From Sphaerospermopsis aphanizomenoides BCCUSP55 (GTDB taxonomy: Bacteria; Cyanobacteriota; Cyanobacteriia; Cyanobacteriales; Nostocaceae), in NCBI RefSeq assembly GCF_001586785.1, contig NZ_LUFH02000012.1, positions 1 through 64,000 on the forward strand: a DNA stretch of 64,000 nt, read 5' to 3'. Position 1 is the stretch's first letter, and the number at the start of each line of letters is the position of its first letter. A program made the position numbers and the translations under genes. The notes below the pieces were generated by a model, which saw nothing but the letters and a program-made list of their open reading frames with translations, had not been told where the DNA came from and did no database searches. Shown piece by piece: positions 8,618-20,669 of the stretch.

Positions 8618-9006
8618 TATTTCTAGTTGACTACAATCTTGATGGATATGCCCTTCTTCTCCTGGGTATCTTAGCAAAATGAGGTTGGCTGGAGCTACTA
8701 TCTATTCGCTTTGTCACCTTTAGAGAAGCGGAATTATCTATGGATACTAGCGATAGAATTGTTTAGCATTATGCTCAAGCAAACCAAATGATGATACTGA
8801 CAGCAAATCGCAACATGAAAGGTGAGGACTCGCTTGAACAAGTAATGCGTGAAGAAAACACACCAACCTCTTTTCCTGTAATTACAATTGGCAACCTTGC
8901 TCGTATAGACGAGTATGATTATCGAGAACAATGTGCTGATCGTTTAGTTGAAATTTTATTAGATATTGATAACTATTTTGGTGCAGGTCGGCTTTTCATT
9001 CCCTAA
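8614..9006 (+). pseudogene. PIN-like toxin partner of the DUF433 gene, interrupted by two in-frame stops
   Basis: From the ATG at 8614 one frame encodes MIFLVDYNLDGYALLLLGIL, then TGA (8680-8682), GWLELLSIRFVTFREAELSMD, then TAG (8764-8766), then HYAQANQMMILTANRNMKG to the stop at 9004-9006. All three pieces are in the same frame, so no frameshift is needed. The D-(N) start, TANR and late acidic residues suit a PIN/DUF5615-like nuclease fold of about 130 residues. The two nonsense codons make a full-length toxin unlikely; the 8788-9006 part alone has an ATG but lacks the N-terminal acidic site. Confidence 0.7.
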
Positions 9007-9112
9007 AGCTATCCTACAAAAGTCTACAGTTTTACTAATTTGCTATATATCCATTTATCTATATCTCAAGACAGTAGGCAAAAATTATCCATAACAGAAC
9101 TAAATAGTAATA

Positions 9113-10213
9113 GTGTCAAAACTGCGAAAACCTATGGCTACAGTTTTAGAAGCTAATTATATTGAGTCTTTGTTAGGGAAAGAAGCCGAAGACCTGCTGA
9201 CCTATAAAGCTAAAGTTTCCCAAGATTTATTACATCTACCAGGGGCAGATTTTATAGATCGAGTTTGGATAAATAGCGATCGCTCTTCTCAAGTCTTGCG
9301 AAATCTCAAACACATCTACTCTACTGGCAGATTAGCCAATACAGGTTATCTTTCTATTCTGCCTATAGACCAAGGTGTTGAACATTCCGCAGGGGCTTCA
9401 TTTGCACCTAATCCTATTTACTTCGACCCAGAAAATATCCTCAATTTGGCAATAGAAGGTGGCTGTAACGCTGTTGCTACTACTTTAGGTGTATTGGGCA
9501 GTATTTCCCGCAAATATGCCCATAAAATACCTTTGATTGTCAAACTCAACCATAATGAATTATTAACCTATCCCAATCAATTTGACCAAATAATGTTTGC
9601 TGATGTTGAGCAAGCTTGGAATTTGGGAGCAGCAGCAGTAGGAGCAACTATTTACTTTGGTTCAGAACAATCTACCAGACAAATTCAAGAAGTAAGTCAA
9701 GCTTTCAAATACGCTCATAAATTAGGTTTGGTAACAATTTTATGGTGTTATTTAAGGAATAATACTTTCAAACAAGAACAAGATTATCATCTTGCTGCCG
9801 ATTTAACGGGACAAGCAAACCATTTAGGTGTGACAATTGAAGCCGATATCATCAAACAAAAGTTACCTGAATGTAACAATGGTTATGGTGCAATTGCTAA
9901 AGCCACAGGTAAAAGTTACGGTAAAACCAATGAGCGAGTTTACACAGAATTAACAACAGAACACCCGATTGATTTAACTCGTTATCAAGTCCTCAATTGT
10001 TACTGTGGAAGAGTAGGACTCATCAATTCTGGTGGTGCATCTGGTAAAAATGATTTTGCCGAAGCTGTGCGGACTGCAATAATTAATAAACGCGCTGGAG
10101 GTACAGGTTTAATTTCGGGAAGAAAGACTTTCCAGCGTCCATTTGCAGAAGGAGTGAAATTATTTCACGCTATTCAAGATGTTTATTTATCTCCTCTTGT
10201 CACCATAGCCTAA
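9113..10213 (+). CDS. fbaB: Class I fructose-bisphosphate aldolase (FbaB/DhnA family)
   Basis: A 366-residue TIM-barrel aldolase. Key blocks are [11 protein letters not shown] (84-94), [13 protein letters not shown] (121-133), [12 protein letters not shown] (140-151) and [21 protein letters not shown] (229-250). The Schiff-base lysine should be Lys248 or nearby within IIKQK by comparison with E. coli FbaB. It cleaves or forms fructose 1,6-bisphosphate without metal in glycolysis or the Calvin cycle. The start is GTG at 9113; ATG at 9134 ([12 protein letters not shown]) is an alternative that also gives a complete enzyme. Monocistronic. Confidence 0.92.
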   Translation: MSKLRKPMATVLEANYIESLLGKEAEDLLTYKAKVSQDLLHLPGADFIDRVWINSDRSSQVLRNLKHIYSTGRLANTGYLSILPIDQGVEHSAGASFAPNPIYFDPENILNLAIEGGCNAVATTLGVLGSISRKYAHKIPLIVKLNHNELLTYPNQFDQIMFADVEQAWNLGAAAVGATIYFGSEQSTRQIQEVSQAFKYAHKLGLVTILWCYLRNNTFKQEQDYHLAADLTGQANHLGVTIEADIIKQKLPECNNGYGAIAKATGKSYGKTNERVYTELTTEHPIDLTRYQVLNCYCGRVGLINSGGASGKNDFAEAVRTAIINKRAGGTGLISGRKTFQRPFAEGVKLFHAIQDVYLSPLVTIA

Positions 10214-10256
10214 TACCATTTTGGATTTTGGATTTTGGATTTTGGATTCAGAATCC
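10214..10256. repeat. Heptamer tandem repeat (TTTTGGA)
   Basis: Immediately after fbaB there are four tandem copies of TTTTGGA. These short heptamer tracts between genes are typical of filamentous cyanobacteria. The same TTTTGGATT/AATCTAAAA word recurs at 23341-23364, 26745-26779 and 63005-63075. Confidence 0.7.
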
Positions 10257-10431
10257 TTATTCTATGGTTTGGTTTTGTAGATCAATTTGTCGCAATCATT
10301 TTTCAAGTTAGTATGTTGCCGCAGTGAAGATGATTTAGTGATCGCTCATAATGGATACCATAGCTCATGCCTACAGGTTTATAAATTTGCTACTATTAAA
10401 TATTGAAACTGCTGAAGGGTAATGTTTACTC

Positions 10432-10719
10432 GTGAAATCAACTTTATATCTCAAGGCCAAAGTTCTGCCAGGAAACAAAATTGAAATTCCCAACTTTGTA
10501 GTAGGACAAACAGTAGAAGTAGTAATTTTAGTTTCTGAAAATACTCCTGATTCTGGAAAAAATCAATCTCTTTCTTTAGAGCAACGTTTGGCTTTTTTAA
10601 AGTTACCAATGGCTGAACGCAGACGCATTCTAGAAAGTCAGGCTGAAACAATGATTTCTCATTATGAAGAAGATTCTGAATGGAAGGAGTTAATGTCAGG
10701 TGACATCTTGGACTACTAA
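10432..10719 (+). CDS. MazE/PemI-like antitoxin
   Basis: A 95-residue protein starting at GTG 10432. The N-terminal half (LYLKAKVLPGNKIEIPNFVVGQTVEVVILV) has the swapped-beta AbrB/MazE-type pattern. The C-terminal half (SLEQRLAFLKLPMAERRRILESQAE, SHYEEDSEWKE) is a helical, acidic toxin-binding tail common in cyanobacterial antitoxins. The C-terminus overlaps the GTG at 10700 that starts a truncated PemK/MazF reading frame, as in intact pairs. Confidence 0.65.
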   Translation: MKSTLYLKAKVLPGNKIEIPNFVVGQTVEVVILVSENTPDSGKNQSLSLEQRLAFLKLPMAERRRILESQAETMISHYEEDSEWKELMSGDILDY

Positions 10720-10777
10720 CCGTGACATACCTAAGCGGGGAGAAATTTGGTTGGTTAATTTTGATAACACTAAGTAA
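10700..10777 (+). pseudogene. PemK/MazF toxin, truncated after 25 codons
   Basis: From GTG 10700, overlapping the upstream antitoxin by 20 nt, the frame reads TSWTTNRDIPKRGEIWLVNFD and stops at TAA 10775-10777. RGEIWLVNFD is the N-terminal strand signature of PemK/MazF mRNA interferases, which are normally about 110-120 residues. The rest of the gene is missing; the next gene begins at 10835 with unrelated sequence. This looks like a deletion junction. Confidence 0.65.
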
Positions 10778-10834
10778 AAACTTATAGTATAATACATATA
10801 TTAGTATAATATAGCTTTTTAGCAACCTCACAAT

Positions 10835-12433
10835 ATGCAGGATAGAGATTTAGGACCATTAGGTGAAACTGAATTTAGAAAATTGTGTAATCAAGTTGGA
10901 ATAACAATTCATAAATCTGAAATGGATAGAACAGGATGGGATTTCTTTGTAGAGTTTCCGTGGAAGCAGGATAATCTTTCTCCTCAAGATATGCTTCCAG
11001 CACCATTAGAGTGCAAAATTCAAGTGAAATCAACGGATAAGCAAAGGAAGAGAGAATCAATCACTCTATCTAATTTACATAGACTTATTAAGGCAAAAAT
11101 GCCAGCCTTTTATTGTTTTATTGAATTTGATGGAAAATCTGAACCGCAAGCTATCTATTTAGTTCATGTTGACAGAAAAATAATCGAAAAAACTTTAAAG
11201 AAAATTAGAGAGATAGAAAATGAAGAGAATGGAGATCAGCTAAATAAGCACACGCTTGATATAAGTTATGGAGATGCTGATCGATTAGCGGATATAACTG
11301 GAAAAAGTTTGAAAAGTGAAATTGAGAAACGTATTCCAGAGGGTATGGAAAAGTATATTGAGAATAAAAATAAGCTATTAAACACTTTAGGATTTGAAGA
11401 TGGTAGATATAATTTCAATTTTACTCTAGCTAGTGATGATCCTATTAGAGATATTTTAGATTTGTCTTTAGGAATTCGCAAAGAAATTGATCTAGATAAC
11501 TCAACTATTCATGATAAAAGATTTGGAATTTTGGCCAAAACTCCTTACATAGAGCGAGATGGAGGAATTTTATCCCTTCAGGTCAAACCATTAGAAGCAG
11601 AATTAAAATTCAAAGAGTATAAATTCTCTTCGGGGATATCTTTTCCTGCAAAATTATATATCTCTCCCTTTAATGAATTCATTCCAAAAGAACGTATAAA
11701 ACTTAGAGTAGAATCTAGGTTTTTTGAATTTATTATTGAATCAAATCAAAACATAAATTTTTCGATTCGCTCTTACGCTGAAGGTAGTTCCCTGAAGGAA
11801 TTAAAAAACTTTCTTCAGGTTATGACTATACTTGAAAAATCATCCAGTCCCATTATAGTAGAAATGAAGTCTGAGATTTCAAGTTCATACCCTATTTTGA
11901 GTTTTAGTTTAGAAGATTTGCCTCAGTCGTTATTTGATCCAAGCATTTTTCATGACCCAGCATATAACTGGAGTAGAGTTCATGAGCTTGCAGAAATGGC
12001 TATAGAAATATGCATAAAAATGGATATTCCAGAGAATGAAGTGCTGATCAATATTGAAGAATTGATAAGAAGTTTTAGGACATCTGGTAATATCCAATTA
12101 CTCTATCAAGCACTATCTGGAAATGTTGAATCAGTAAATCTTCTCTTTTCAGTTGAACCACCAGGGTATCAACAGGGTGCTAAGGCGGCAATTATTTTTT
12201 TTGTAACTTTCTATCTTGGAAATTATATTATTGGTTGTTGTTTAGCACTTATTGGCTCTCTATCTATACTGGGTGAACAACCTAGTTTGACTGGTGAGAA
12301 GTTTCTTCGGGGAAGGCAGTTCATAAGCACTGATGAAACTATTCTCACCCAAGAATTAGTTGATATGGGTTTGAATGAATTAGTAGAAGAGTTACAAAAT
12401 GAAGAATTAGCATTTATTCATATAAAGAAGTAG
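10835..12433 (+). CDS. Uncharacterised protein with DUF4365-like nuclease domain and C-terminal hydrophobic segment
   Basis: A 532-residue protein. Residues about 8-125 resemble DUF4365, a PD-(D/E)XK-like module: LGETEFRKLC, then MDRTGWDFFVEF, then ECKIQVKST, with the Asp and the E-C-K/Q-V-K block in the right order, then ITLSNLHRLI and MPAFYCFIEF and YLVHVDR. Residues 130-440 are not recognised. Residues about 448-478 (AAIIFFVTFYLGNYIIGCC...) are strongly hydrophobic and could be one or two membrane segments. DUF4365 domains often occur in defence-type proteins. The gene sits between a truncated toxin and an intact hicAB pair. Function is unknown; a nuclease defence role is only a guess. Confidence 0.6.
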   Translation: MQDRDLGPLGETEFRKLCNQVGITIHKSEMDRTGWDFFVEFPWKQDNLSPQDMLPAPLECKIQVKSTDKQRKRESITLSNLHRLIKAKMPAFYCFIEFDGKSEPQAIYLVHVDRKIIEKTLKKIREIENEENGDQLNKHTLDISYGDADRLADITGKSLKSEIEKRIPEGMEKYIENKNKLLNTLGFEDGRYNFNFTLASDDPIRDILDLSLGIRKEIDLDNSTIHDKRFGILAKTPYIERDGGILSLQVKPLEAELKFKEYKFSSGISFPAKLYISPFNEFIPKERIKLRVESRFFEFIIESNQNINFSIRSYAEGSSLKELKNFLQVMTILEKSSSPIIVEMKSEISSSYPILSFSLEDLPQSLFDPSIFHDPAYNWSRVHELAEMAIEICIKMDIPENEVLINIEELIRSFRTSGNIQLLYQALSGNVESVNLLFSVEPPGYQQGAKAAIIFFVTFYLGNYIIGCCLALIGSLSILGEQPSLTGEKFLRGRQFISTDETILTQELVDMGLNELVEELQNEELAFIHIKK

Positions 12434-12441
12434 AAAAATTA

Positions 12442-12663
12442 ATGCCCAGAAAAATTCGGGAGCTAAAAGCCGAGATAGCACGTAAAGGGTTTGTGTATCT
12501 ACCAAAGCGTGGGAAAGGCAGTCATGAAAGATGGAAACATCCTTTACTGAGGAAAACATTAACAATTCCAGGTAAAGATGGAGATGATGTTCCACTTTAT
12601 CTAGAAAAGCAATTAGCAAAGTTATTAACTGAACTGGAAGAATTAGGAGAGGAGCAAAATTAA
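12442..12663 (+). CDS. hicA: HicA mRNA interferase toxin
   Basis: A 73-residue protein with the HicA double-stranded-RNA-binding-like fold: RELKAEIARKGFVYLPKRGKGSHERWKHP with the catalytic histidine at 28 in GSHERW, then the TLTIPGKDGDDVP strand. HicA cleaves mRNA and is neutralised by HicB encoded immediately after it. The stop codon overlaps the hicB start by one base (TAATG at 12661-12665). It starts 8 nt after the preceding gene, so the three genes may share a transcript. Confidence 0.9.
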   Translation: MPRKIRELKAEIARKGFVYLPKRGKGSHERWKHPLLRKTLTIPGKDGDDVPLYLEKQLAKLLTELEELGEEQN

Positions 12664-12884
12664 TGAGTCAATACAGTATGATTATTCAATGGTCAGACGA
12701 AGACCAACTTTTCCTAGTTACAATCCCCGAATTTAGCCATCTTGTAATCATGCCTTGCACCCACGGAAAAACTCGTGAAGAAGCAATTCAAAATGGAGAA
12801 GAAGTAATTGAAATGTACTTAGAAGCTTGGGAAGTAGAGGGTGAATCTATCCCTGAACCTAACACACTGCAAATTGCATCTTAA
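12663..12884 (+). CDS. hicB: HicB antitoxin
   Basis: A 73-residue protein. YSMIIQWSDEDQLFLVTIPEF is the degenerate RNase H-like strand pair of HicB, followed by HGKTREEAIQNGEEVIEMYLEAW, the standard HicB helix. No separate DNA-binding domain is present, so this is the short HicB form and autoregulation may depend on the complex. One-base overlap with hicA. Confidence 0.9.
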   Translation: MSQYSMIIQWSDEDQLFLVTIPEFSHLVIMPCTHGKTREEAIQNGEEVIEMYLEAWEVEGESIPEPNTLQIAS

Positions 12885-12947
12885 CCAAGTTTCCGCTGCC
12901 AGTATAGTTTTATAGCTGATAGCTGACGACTGATAGCTGATAGCTAC

Positions 12948-12973
12948 AAAAAAAGAGGTCATCACTGACCCCT
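12948..12973 (-). terminator. Rho-independent terminator of the apc operon
   Basis: Read on the minus strand: AGGGGTCA, loop GTGA, TGACCTC, then seven T residues. The stem is seven base pairs and lies about 40 nt after the apcC stop codon, in the direction of the operon. Confidence 0.75.
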
Positions 12974-13009
12974 AACAAATCTACCAAAATAATCTCTGAT
13001 GTATAGAAA

Positions 13010-13216
13010 TTACAGCAAACCAGTGTTTGTACCTTGCTTACCAGTTGCCAATTCCACCTTAACAATTTTGCCACCCATTTTCTGAATCCGTTGTTGTTCG
13101 CGGAACCAGTTTTCATAAGGAACTAACTTAGTAAAGTAAGTATTTTGTAATTCGCGTTGGGTGCGAGTACGAGTTAGGCTAGGAACACAAGCAGTTACTT
13201 TAAACAACCGGGACAT
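13010..13216 (-). CDS. apcC: Allophycocyanin core linker LC (7.8 kDa)
   Basis: A 68-residue protein with the CpcD-like linker fold: MSRLFKVTACVPSLTRTRTQRELQNTY, KLVPYENWFREQQRIQKMGGKIVKVELATGK. It caps and stabilises the outer trimers of the phycobilisome core cylinders and tunes their spectra. Last gene of the apcE-A-B-C cluster, 214 nt after apcB. The gap may hold a processing or partial termination site, in line with the lower need for this linker than for ApcA/ApcB. Confidence 0.97.
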   Translation of the reverse strand: MSRLFKVTACVPSLTRTRTQRELQNTYFTKLVPYENWFREQQRIQKMGGKIVKVELATGKQGTNTGLL

Positions 13217-13430
13217 ATTCTGAAAATCTCCTGATATTGTTTGGAAAACTTTTTTATCTCAAATATCTTGAGTGAAAATCTTTAATTATTTTTTCCAAGT
13301 CTGGGAATCAACCATCAATACTAGACTGATAACACTTACAATTAGTCAGCAAGAGAACTTTCTAGCACTAACAATTGATTTCCAGACCTTAATAAAGCCG
13401 CACCTAAAGTATTAAGTGCAAACCTAACTC

Positions 13431-13916
13431 TTAGCTCAAGCCAGAGGAGATATAGTCGAAGTAAACGCCCATTTCTTTACCAGCGTCAGGACCAACCAAG
13501 CTTGCAGTTACTTCTTTCATTGCTTGGATAGCTTGAACGGTAGCGCCTACGGGTACACCCAAGGAGTTGTAGGTTTCTTTCAAACCGTTTAATACACGCT
13601 CGTCGAGGATGGAAGGATCGCCAGCCAACATAGCATAGGTGGAATAACGCAAGTAGTAATCCAAGTCACGGATACAAGCTGCGTAGCGGCGGGTGGTGTA
13701 CATATTACCACCGGGACGGGTGATGTCAGAGTACAACAAGGATTTAGCTACAGCTTCTTTAACGATAGCAGCAGCGTTAGCACTGATGGTTGTAGCTGCA
13801 CGAACGCGCAGTTCACCAGTAGCGAAGTAGCCTTTGAGCTTTTCTAGAGCAGCGGTGTCAAGGTATTTACCTTGAACGTCAGAAGAATTAATTACAGAGG
13901 TAATTGCGTCTTGCAT
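13431..13916 (-). CDS. apcB: Allophycocyanin beta subunit
   Basis: A 161-residue globin-like phycobiliprotein. Phycocyanobilin attaches to Cys81 in [14 protein letters not shown], and Asn71 in PGGNMY is the conserved methylated asparagine. With ApcA it forms the trimeric discs of the phycobilisome core that pass energy to photosystem II. It lies 67 nt after apcA. Full length; every residue of the chromophore pocket I can check is standard. Confidence 0.98.
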   Translation of the reverse strand: MQDAITSVINSSDVQGKYLDTAALEKLKGYFATGELRVRAATTISANAAAIVKEAVAKSLLYSDITRPGGNMYTTRRYAACIRDLDYYLRYSTYAMLAGDPSILDERVLNGLKETYNSLGVPVGATVQAIQAMKEVTASLVGPDAGKEMGVYFDYISSGLS

Positions 13917-13983
13917 TGTTGTTATTTCCTTATTTCCAACTTGATTGCAACAGTTTCAGTTTCAGCAGTTATTTAGCTGTAAC

Positions 13984-14469
13984 TTAGCCCATTGCACCAA
14001 CAACGTAGTCGAAGTAAGCACCAGCTTCAGCAGCGTCTTCAGCAGACAACAGGGTAGAAGCAACGCTCTTCATAGCAGCAACGCCACCAGCAACAGCGTC
14101 AATGGGGGTACCCAAAGACTTGTACATTTCACGTACACCAACGATACCGATTTCTTCGATGGGGGTTACATCGCCAGAAACGATTCCGTAGGTTACAAGA
14201 CGCAAGTAGTAGTCGAGGTCACGAAGACAGGTAGCGGTCATTTCTTGTCCGTAAGCGTTACCACCAGGGGAAACAACATCAGGACGTTTTTGGAATAATT
14301 GGTCGCCAGCTTGCTTAACGATGCGCTCACGGTTGTCAGTCAATACTTGAGCGATGCGGAGGCGTGCAGCGCCACCAGAAACAAAGCTCTTAATGCGATC
14401 TAATTCACCGGGGCTGAGGTAGCGAGCTTCTGCATCAGCATTCACGATGGACTTCGTGACGATACTCAT
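13984..14469 (-). CDS. apcA: Allophycocyanin alpha subunit
   Basis: A 161-residue phycobiliprotein with the chromophore cysteine at 81 in [15 protein letters not shown]-terminus [20 protein letters not shown] is the ApcA signature. Pairs with ApcB. Upstream is a 338-nt gap to apcE, larger than within the rest of the operon, so a separate strong promoter for apcABC is plausible. Confidence 0.98.
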   Translation of the reverse strand: MSIVTKSIVNADAEARYLSPGELDRIKSFVSGGAARLRIAQVLTDNRERIVKQAGDQLFQKRPDVVSPGGNAYGQEMTATCLRDLDYYLRLVTYGIVSGDVTPIEEIGIVGVREMYKSLGTPIDAVAGGVAAMKSVASTLLSAEDAAEAGAYFDYVVGAMG

Positions 14470-14807
14470 TAATGGATTCCTCCAAAACTAATGAAACCAG
14501 AACTTGGTTGATGGTAGCACTGTGTTAAACACAGTATGAGTCAGCTTGGGTAATTACACACGCAATCTGGAAAACTCAACTACCTTCCGCAAATTATTCT
14601 CCGGCATTATGTTGAGCATTTATGACTGCTCTTAATATTTTGTAACAATCATTTTCAGATTTGCTCATTCTGAGGGAACAGGGAACAGGGAACAGGGAAC
14701 AGAAGGAAAAAAGCAAAAGTGAAAATTGTCCCCCTGCTTCCCCAACTTCCCCTGCCTCCCCTGCTTTCTTAACTGTCACCTGTCACCTGTCACCTGTCAC
14801 CTGTCAC
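14470..14807. other. apcE-apcA spacer with heptamer repeat tracts
   Basis: The 338-nt spacer has no coding sequence. It holds GGGAACA repeats at about 14675-14701 and five exact CTGTCAC heptamers at 14773-14807 that end against the apcE stop codon. The AT-rich part next to apcA (14490-14600) would carry its leader and any internal promoter. Confidence 0.6.
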
Positions 14808-18742
<3,935 letters not shown>

Positions 18743-19729
18743 ATGATAGAAGTTGAACATTTAAGTAAAATTTACGGTTCTACCTCAGCTATTACCGATG
18801 TCACTTTTAGTGTTGAACCAGGAGAGATATTAGGGTTATTGGGACCAAATGGCGCAGGTAAAACTACAACCATGCGAATTTTAGCCGGTTATTTACCAGC
18901 AACAACAGGTACAGCCAAAATAGCAGGGTATGATGTCCATGAAAATTCCCTTGCAGTACGCCAGAAAATTGGCTATTTACCGGAAACACCGCCGTTATAT
19001 TCGGAAATGACCATTGAGGGATTTCTGCATTTTGTCGCCCGAATTAAAGGGGTATCAGCAGGCGATCGCCCCCAAAAAGTTGCAGCAGCCATGCAACGCT
19101 GTAATTTACAAGAAAAGCGTAAAGTCATTATTCGCCAACTTTCCAAAGGCTATAAACAAAGAGTCGGTATCGCCCAAGCTATAGTTCACGATCCTCCAGC
19201 TATTATCCTGGATGAACCCACCGTAGGACTAGACCCCCGGCAAATTATTGACGTGCGAAACTTAATCAAAAGTTTAGCCGGAACCCACACAATCATCCTT
19301 TCTACCCACATTCTCCCAGAAGTAAGCATGACTTGTAATCGCGTCGCCATTATCAATCGCGGTAAAGTCGTAGCTACTAACACCCCAGACAATTTAATGA
19401 CACAGTTAACCGGAGGGGCTGGTTATGATTTAGAAATTACAGGAGAAGTAGCATTAGCCAAACAGGTATTGCAAAATGTAGCTGGAGTGATTCTGGTAGA
19501 ATCAATGCCGACCAATGATCACAACCGCGCTCATTTGCGGGTAATATCACAACCAGAAACAGAACCTGGTAAAGATATTGCTGCGGCTTTAATTCGGGGA
19601 GGATTTGGATTATATGAAATGCGGCGAGTCAACGCTACCCTAGAAGATGTGTTTTTGCAATTAACCACCGAAGAAAAGAATTTATTACCAGCAGCAGACG
19701 CAGCAACCACAGAAGGAGAAGCCGCATAG
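18743..19729 (+). CDS. ABC transporter ATP-binding protein (GldA/NosF type)
   Basis: A 328-residue ATPase. Walker A is GPNGAGKTT (34-42), the signature is LSKGYKQR, Walker B is AIILDEPTVGLDP, and the H-loop is STHIL. The C-terminal 90 residues are the extension usual for ABC-2 exporters of the Gld/Nos type, which drive membrane proteins with no known substrate in cyanobacteria. The next gene starts directly after the stop codon (19730), and a Gld-type auxiliary protein plus a DUF4340 protein follow, so this is a four-gene operon. Confidence 0.9.
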   Translation: MIEVEHLSKIYGSTSAITDVTFSVEPGEILGLLGPNGAGKTTTMRILAGYLPATTGTAKIAGYDVHENSLAVRQKIGYLPETPPLYSEMTIEGFLHFVARIKGVSAGDRPQKVAAAMQRCNLQEKRKVIIRQLSKGYKQRVGIAQAIVHDPPAIILDEPTVGLDPRQIIDVRNLIKSLAGTHTIILSTHILPEVSMTCNRVAIINRGKVVATNTPDNLMTQLTGGAGYDLEITGEVALAKQVLQNVAGVILVESMPTNDHNRAHLRVISQPETEPGKDIAAALIRGGFGLYEMRRVNATLEDVFLQLTTEEKNLLPAADAATTEGEAA

Positions 19730-20542
19730 ATGGGTATTGTACTAGCTAACATTCTTGCTATTTATCGTCGAGAACTACAGAGTTATTTTGTTTCACCCTT
19801 GGCTTATGGTATTGCTGGCGTATTTTGGTTTATTTCTGGATTATTTCTGGTGATGATATTACTCGGACCAGGTGGAATTTTACCTACAGTTGCAGCTTAT
19901 GACGTACAGGGGCAACAATTGGGAGTACCAGTACCACCAATAGATGTACCTTACGAATTTGTGCGGGCATTTTTAGACCGAATAGGCTGGTTATTATTGT
20001 TTATACTGCCAATACTATCAATGGGACTTTACGCTGAAGAACGTAAACGGGGAACATTGGAATTATTAGCCACATCACCAGTAACAAACTGGGCTGTCGC
20101 TGTTGGTAAATTATTAGGGGTACTCACTTTTTTTACCACATTAATTTTACCGTTGTTGGGATTTGAAGCGATCGCCATTAGCGGTGCAAATCCTCCCATG
20201 TCACCGATAATTCCTCTCGTCGGTCATTTAGGATTAATCTTACTAGCAGCCGCAATTTTATCCATAGGAATGTTTATTTCCTCATTAACAGACAGCACAA
20301 TTTTATCAGCCATCCTCACCTTTGCCGTCATTATCTTACTGTTATTAATTGACTCTATTTCCAAAGCCATTCCTAACCCCATAGGTGCAGCTATAGGTCA
20401 TTTATCGCTGCTCAAACATTACAGCACTCTCACACAAGGCATCTTTGACACCAGCGCCTTAATCTTATTTGCCAGTTACATTATTTTAGGTATCTTTCTC
20501 ACAGCCCAATCCATCGACGCACTACGTTTTCAAAGACAATAG
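19730..20542 (+). CDS. ABC-2 type permease (GldF type)
   Basis: A 270-residue membrane protein with about six helices: near 20-45, 80-100, 120-145, 160-180, 190-215 and 240-262. The GMYAEERKRGTLELL-like amphipathic motif (GLYAEERKRGTLELLATSP) after helix two is the ABC-2 coupling signature. It begins immediately after the ATPase stop codon. Together they form an exporter with the downstream GldG-like subunit. Confidence 0.88.
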   Translation: MGIVLANILAIYRRELQSYFVSPLAYGIAGVFWFISGLFLVMILLGPGGILPTVAAYDVQGQQLGVPVPPIDVPYEFVRAFLDRIGWLLLFILPILSMGLYAEERKRGTLELLATSPVTNWAVAVGKLLGVLTFFTTLILPLLGFEAIAISGANPPMSPIIPLVGHLGLILLAAAILSIGMFISSLTDSTILSAILTFAVIILLLLIDSISKAIPNPIGAAIGHLSLLKHYSTLTQGIFDTSALILFASYIILGIFLTAQSIDALRFQRQ

Positions 20543-20663
20543 TTAGTTGTTAGTTGTCAGTTGTCAGTTGTCAGTTGTCAGTTCCAAAAGGTAAAAGTAG
20601 GAGTTTTGTAATTTTTAATTATTCCTATTCCCTATTCCCTATTCCCTATTCCCTATTCCCTAT
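20541..20663. repeat. Two heptamer tandem arrays (TTGTCAG and ATTCCCT)
   Basis: TAGTTGT/CAGTTGT heptamers run from 20541 to 20584 and ATTCCCT heptamers from 20621 to 20663, just before the next start codon. Such arrays occur in many intergenic spaces of heterocystous cyanobacteria. They lie inside the operon between the permease and the GldG-like gene. Confidence 0.8.
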
Positions 20664-20669
20664 ATAACT

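Noticed and set aside
10283-10300. AATTTGTCGCAATCATTT as the missing partner of the CAST-like end
   Set aside because: Single isolated motif 34 kb away, no repeated sites and no TGTAC/GTACA terminus.
13944-14298. Plus-strand ORF across apcA
   Set aside because: Antisense to apcA; the open frame follows from its codon use.
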